Shown: positions 5,719 through 6,683 of the stretch, one piece after another
Layout: each line of letters begins with the position of its first letter
Position numbering within the stretch: the first letter of the stretch is position 1
Assembly: GCA_913064755.1 (NCBI GenBank)
Contig: CAJYBQ010000187.1
Location: 1 to 6,683, forward strand
Origin: an uncultured Alphaproteobacteria bacterium
Lineage (GTDB): Bacteria > Pseudomonadota > Alphaproteobacteria > Minwuiales > Minwuiaceae
Direction of reading: 5' to 3'
Length of the DNA stretch: 6,683 bases
Translations under genes and position numbers: made by a program
Notes under the pieces: model-generated
Databases searched by the model: none
The model's input: only the letters and a program-made list of their open reading frames with translations
Told to the model about the DNA's origin: nothing

Positions 5719-5925
5719 CGTGGCACCCTGCCGGAACCGTTCGTCATCTGCGCATGCCCCCTGCTGGCCAGACCATTGCCGGTCGCGCCACAGGGAATGA
5801 GACCACGTGATCCCGATCCCGCCATGGCAGGCCACGACTGGCCGAAGCATGGCCCCGCTCCCCGCCGCATCGGCCGCCACCAGTCAAGCTGGCCCGGCCC
5901 TGCCGCAAACACGAAGGAACCGACC

Positions 5926-6057
5926 ATGGGCAAAGGCAACAACGCACGCGGCAACAAGGAAGCCAAGAAGCCGAAACAGGAAAAGCCGAAGGTGCTGGCC
6001 ACCGCCAACTCCAACGCCGGCAAGCCCCTGATCTCCCCCGGCAAGAAGGCTAAATAG
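5926..6057 (+). CDS. 43-aa lysine-rich hypothetical protein
   Basis: A short gene starting MGKGNNARGNKEAKKPKQ and ending PGKKAK before TAG. GAAGGA at 5913-5918 precedes the ATG by seven bases, an excellent ribosome binding site. The frame is open back to 5626, but the upstream part is Pro/Arg-rich with no landmarks, so the ATG at 5926 is preferred. The product is strongly basic (about a dozen Lys, two-residue Lys steps), rich in Asn, Gly and Pro, without hydrophobic segments or Cys. It is therefore probably disordered and soluble, perhaps nucleic-acid or ribosome associated, though that is inference from composition only. I have the impression that similar short MGKGNN...KK proteins occur in other alphaproteobacteria, but cannot check this here. 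Its codon choice (AAG/AAC/GGC) differs from the surrounding non-coding DNA. A strong hairpin begins 11 bases after its stop. Confidence 0.72.
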   Translation: MGKGNNARGNKEAKKPKQEKPKVLATANSNAGKPLISPGKKAK

Positions 6058-6068
6058 TCTCGAAGGTC

Positions 6069-6099
6069 GATCGGCGCGGCAAGGACTGCCGCGCCGGTC
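6069..6099 (+). terminator. Strong hairpin after the lysine-rich gene, probable 3'-end structure
   Basis: Thirteen-base arms 6069-6081 and 6087-6099 enclose a five-base loop (AGGAC). In the plus-strand transcript all positions pair, with one U-G (6071/6097); on the minus strand this becomes an A-C mismatch. It starts 11 bases after the stop of the 43-residue gene, supporting that gene as real. No U-tract follows (CGAAGAACC), so termination may be non-canonical, or the hairpin may protect the 3' end. Confidence 0.5.
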
Positions 6100-6138
6100 C
6101 GAAGAACCTCCGTCGGGCAATGACGCCCGGTCGAATGA

Positions 6139-6678
6139 TCAATCCAGTTGCGTATCCGGCGATCCCTGCGGCGCTCCCTGCGGTGCGTCCCCGGCCCATC
6201 GCGCCGCAAGATGCAGCAGGATGATGATCATCGCCAGGGGAACCGAGATCGAGATCCACACCATTGGAATTCCGAGCGTGTCGGCCGTCAGCCCCGACTG
6301 CCGGACGAGGTAGCCTTTCGCGAAGCCACCACGCAGACCGATGAAGCAGAAGTAGATCACCGGCAGGACAAAGGTCAGCACTGCCGCGGTCTGAATGGCC
6401 TCGGCAAGCAGTCCCAGGATGTGCGGCCGCGGCGGCAGAACGCTCTCCATCAACACCGCATCAGACCGGGACTTGAAGGAAAGCGTCGCCCCCAGAAGCC
6501 CGGTCCACACCATGGCGTAGCGCGCCACATCCTCGGTCCAGATCGGCGGTGAAGAGAAGACATAACGCGCCACGATCTGGATCATCACGGTCACGAACAT
6601 CAGGCAGACGGCAAGGATCGCCACTCGCCGCACCACCGTGTGCAGACCATTGCTTGCAGCCAGTATGTAACGGCGCAT
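6139..6678 (-). CDS. TRAP transporter small permease (DctQ family)
   Basis: A 179-residue inner-membrane protein of the DctQ family, the four-helix small subunit of tripartite ATP-independent periplasmic transporters. These use an ion gradient to import organic acids and similar solutes delivered by a periplasmic DctP protein, together with the large DctM subunit. Membrane segments lie at about 18-40, 51-68, 89-115 and 137-160. The family signature W-T-E-D-V-A-R-Y-A at 47-55, followed by GLLGATLSFK (60-69), is clear. The C-terminal tail (162-179) is hydrophilic with an APQG-APQG repeat. The ATG at 6678 fits the family N-terminus, but only five bases of upstream sequence are present, so its ribosome binding site is unseen. 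No DctM gene follows; the next gene converges from the other side. The partner subunits must be upstream, beyond the right edge, or elsewhere. The substrate cannot be inferred from this subunit. Confidence 0.9.
   Translation of the reverse strand: MRRYILAASNGLHTVVRRVAILAVCLMFVTVMIQIVARYVFSSPPIWTEDVARYAMVWTGLLGATLSFKSRSDAVLMESVLPPRPHILGLLAEAIQTAAVLTFVLPVIYFCFIGLRGGFAKGYLVRQSGLTADTLGIPMVWISISVPLAMIIILLHLAARWAGDAPQGAPQGSPDTQLD
6163..6186 (-). repeat. 12-base tandem duplication in the DctQ C-terminal tail
   Basis: TCCCTGCGGCGC (6163-6174) is followed directly by TCCCTGCGGTGC (6175-6186), differing at one base. On the coding strand each unit encodes Ala-Pro-Gln-Gly, so the duplication is in frame and lengthens only the cytoplasmic-type hydrophilic tail. 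It is probably a neutral slippage event. Confidence 0.6.
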
Positions 6679-6683
6679 GGGTC

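Noticed and set aside
4809..5810. A 333-codon plus-strand frame spanning the DksA-like and DUF465 genes
   Set aside because: It runs antisense to two recognised proteins with good ribosome binding sites, and its own product shows no domain.
5626..5925. N-terminal extension of the 43-residue lysine-rich protein
   Set aside because: The extension crosses the stem-loop region, is unlike the lysine-rich part in composition, and a strong Shine-Dalgarno sits just before the internal ATG at 5926.
5700..6209. A 169-codon minus-strand frame with hydrophobic stretches
   Set aside because: It is antisense to the lysine-rich gene and overlaps the end of the TRAP permease gene in another frame; the hydrophobic runs are reverse complements of Lys/Glu-rich codons.

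Overview
The window is GC-rich and looks like a chromosomal stretch of an alphaproteobacterium. The evidence is the family mix: a large secreted RTX-type calcium-binding protein, a short TraR/DksA-type zinc-finger regulator next to a DUF465 (YdcH-like) protein, a nitronate-monooxygenase-like flavoprotein and a TRAP transporter small permease. No transposase, integrase, tRNA, rRNA or CRISPR array is visible. The organism assignment is inference from protein style, not from a marker gene.

Layout. (1) Bases 1-2578, plus strand: the 3' part of an RTX protein gene. Its true start lies off the left edge, and the first ~230 bases look corrupted by excess G calls. (2) 2578-3225, plus strand: a Glyoxalase_3-type (VOC superfamily) protein whose GTG start overlaps the RTX stop codon by one base. 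(3) 3299-4276, minus strand: a nitronate monooxygenase/NAD(P)H-dependent flavin oxidoreductase, with a convincing terminator at 3238-3268 and a candidate promoter and inverted-repeat operator upstream. (4) 4277-4802: mostly non-coding, with stem-loops and one doubtful 68-codon ORF. (5) 4803-5399, minus strand: a two-gene operon, DUF465 protein then short DksA-like protein, preceded by a near-consensus FNR/FixK/Anr-type box at 5478-5491. (6) 5400-5925: no convincing gene; it holds the FNR-type box and two sizeable stem-loops. (7) 5926-6057, plus strand: a 43-residue lysine-rich protein with a good ribosome binding site and a strong hairpin after it. (8) 6139-6678, minus strand: a TRAP transporter DctQ-type small permease at the right edge, with no DctM gene following it.

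How the parts relate. The genes do not form one pathway. The most notable regulatory hypothesis is that the DUF465/DksA-like operon responds to oxygen limitation (or nitric oxide) through a CRP/FNR-family activator, since the box sits at about the right distance for class II activation. Three hairpins just after gene ends carry G-U wobbles that pair only in the transcript of the adjacent gene, which argues for strand-specific 3'-end function. I found no clear novel multi-gene system. The best leads are the FNR-type box, the altered tip motif in the DksA-like protein, the non-RTX domain inserted in the RTX protein, and the tiny lysine-rich protein in a structured, otherwise empty region.
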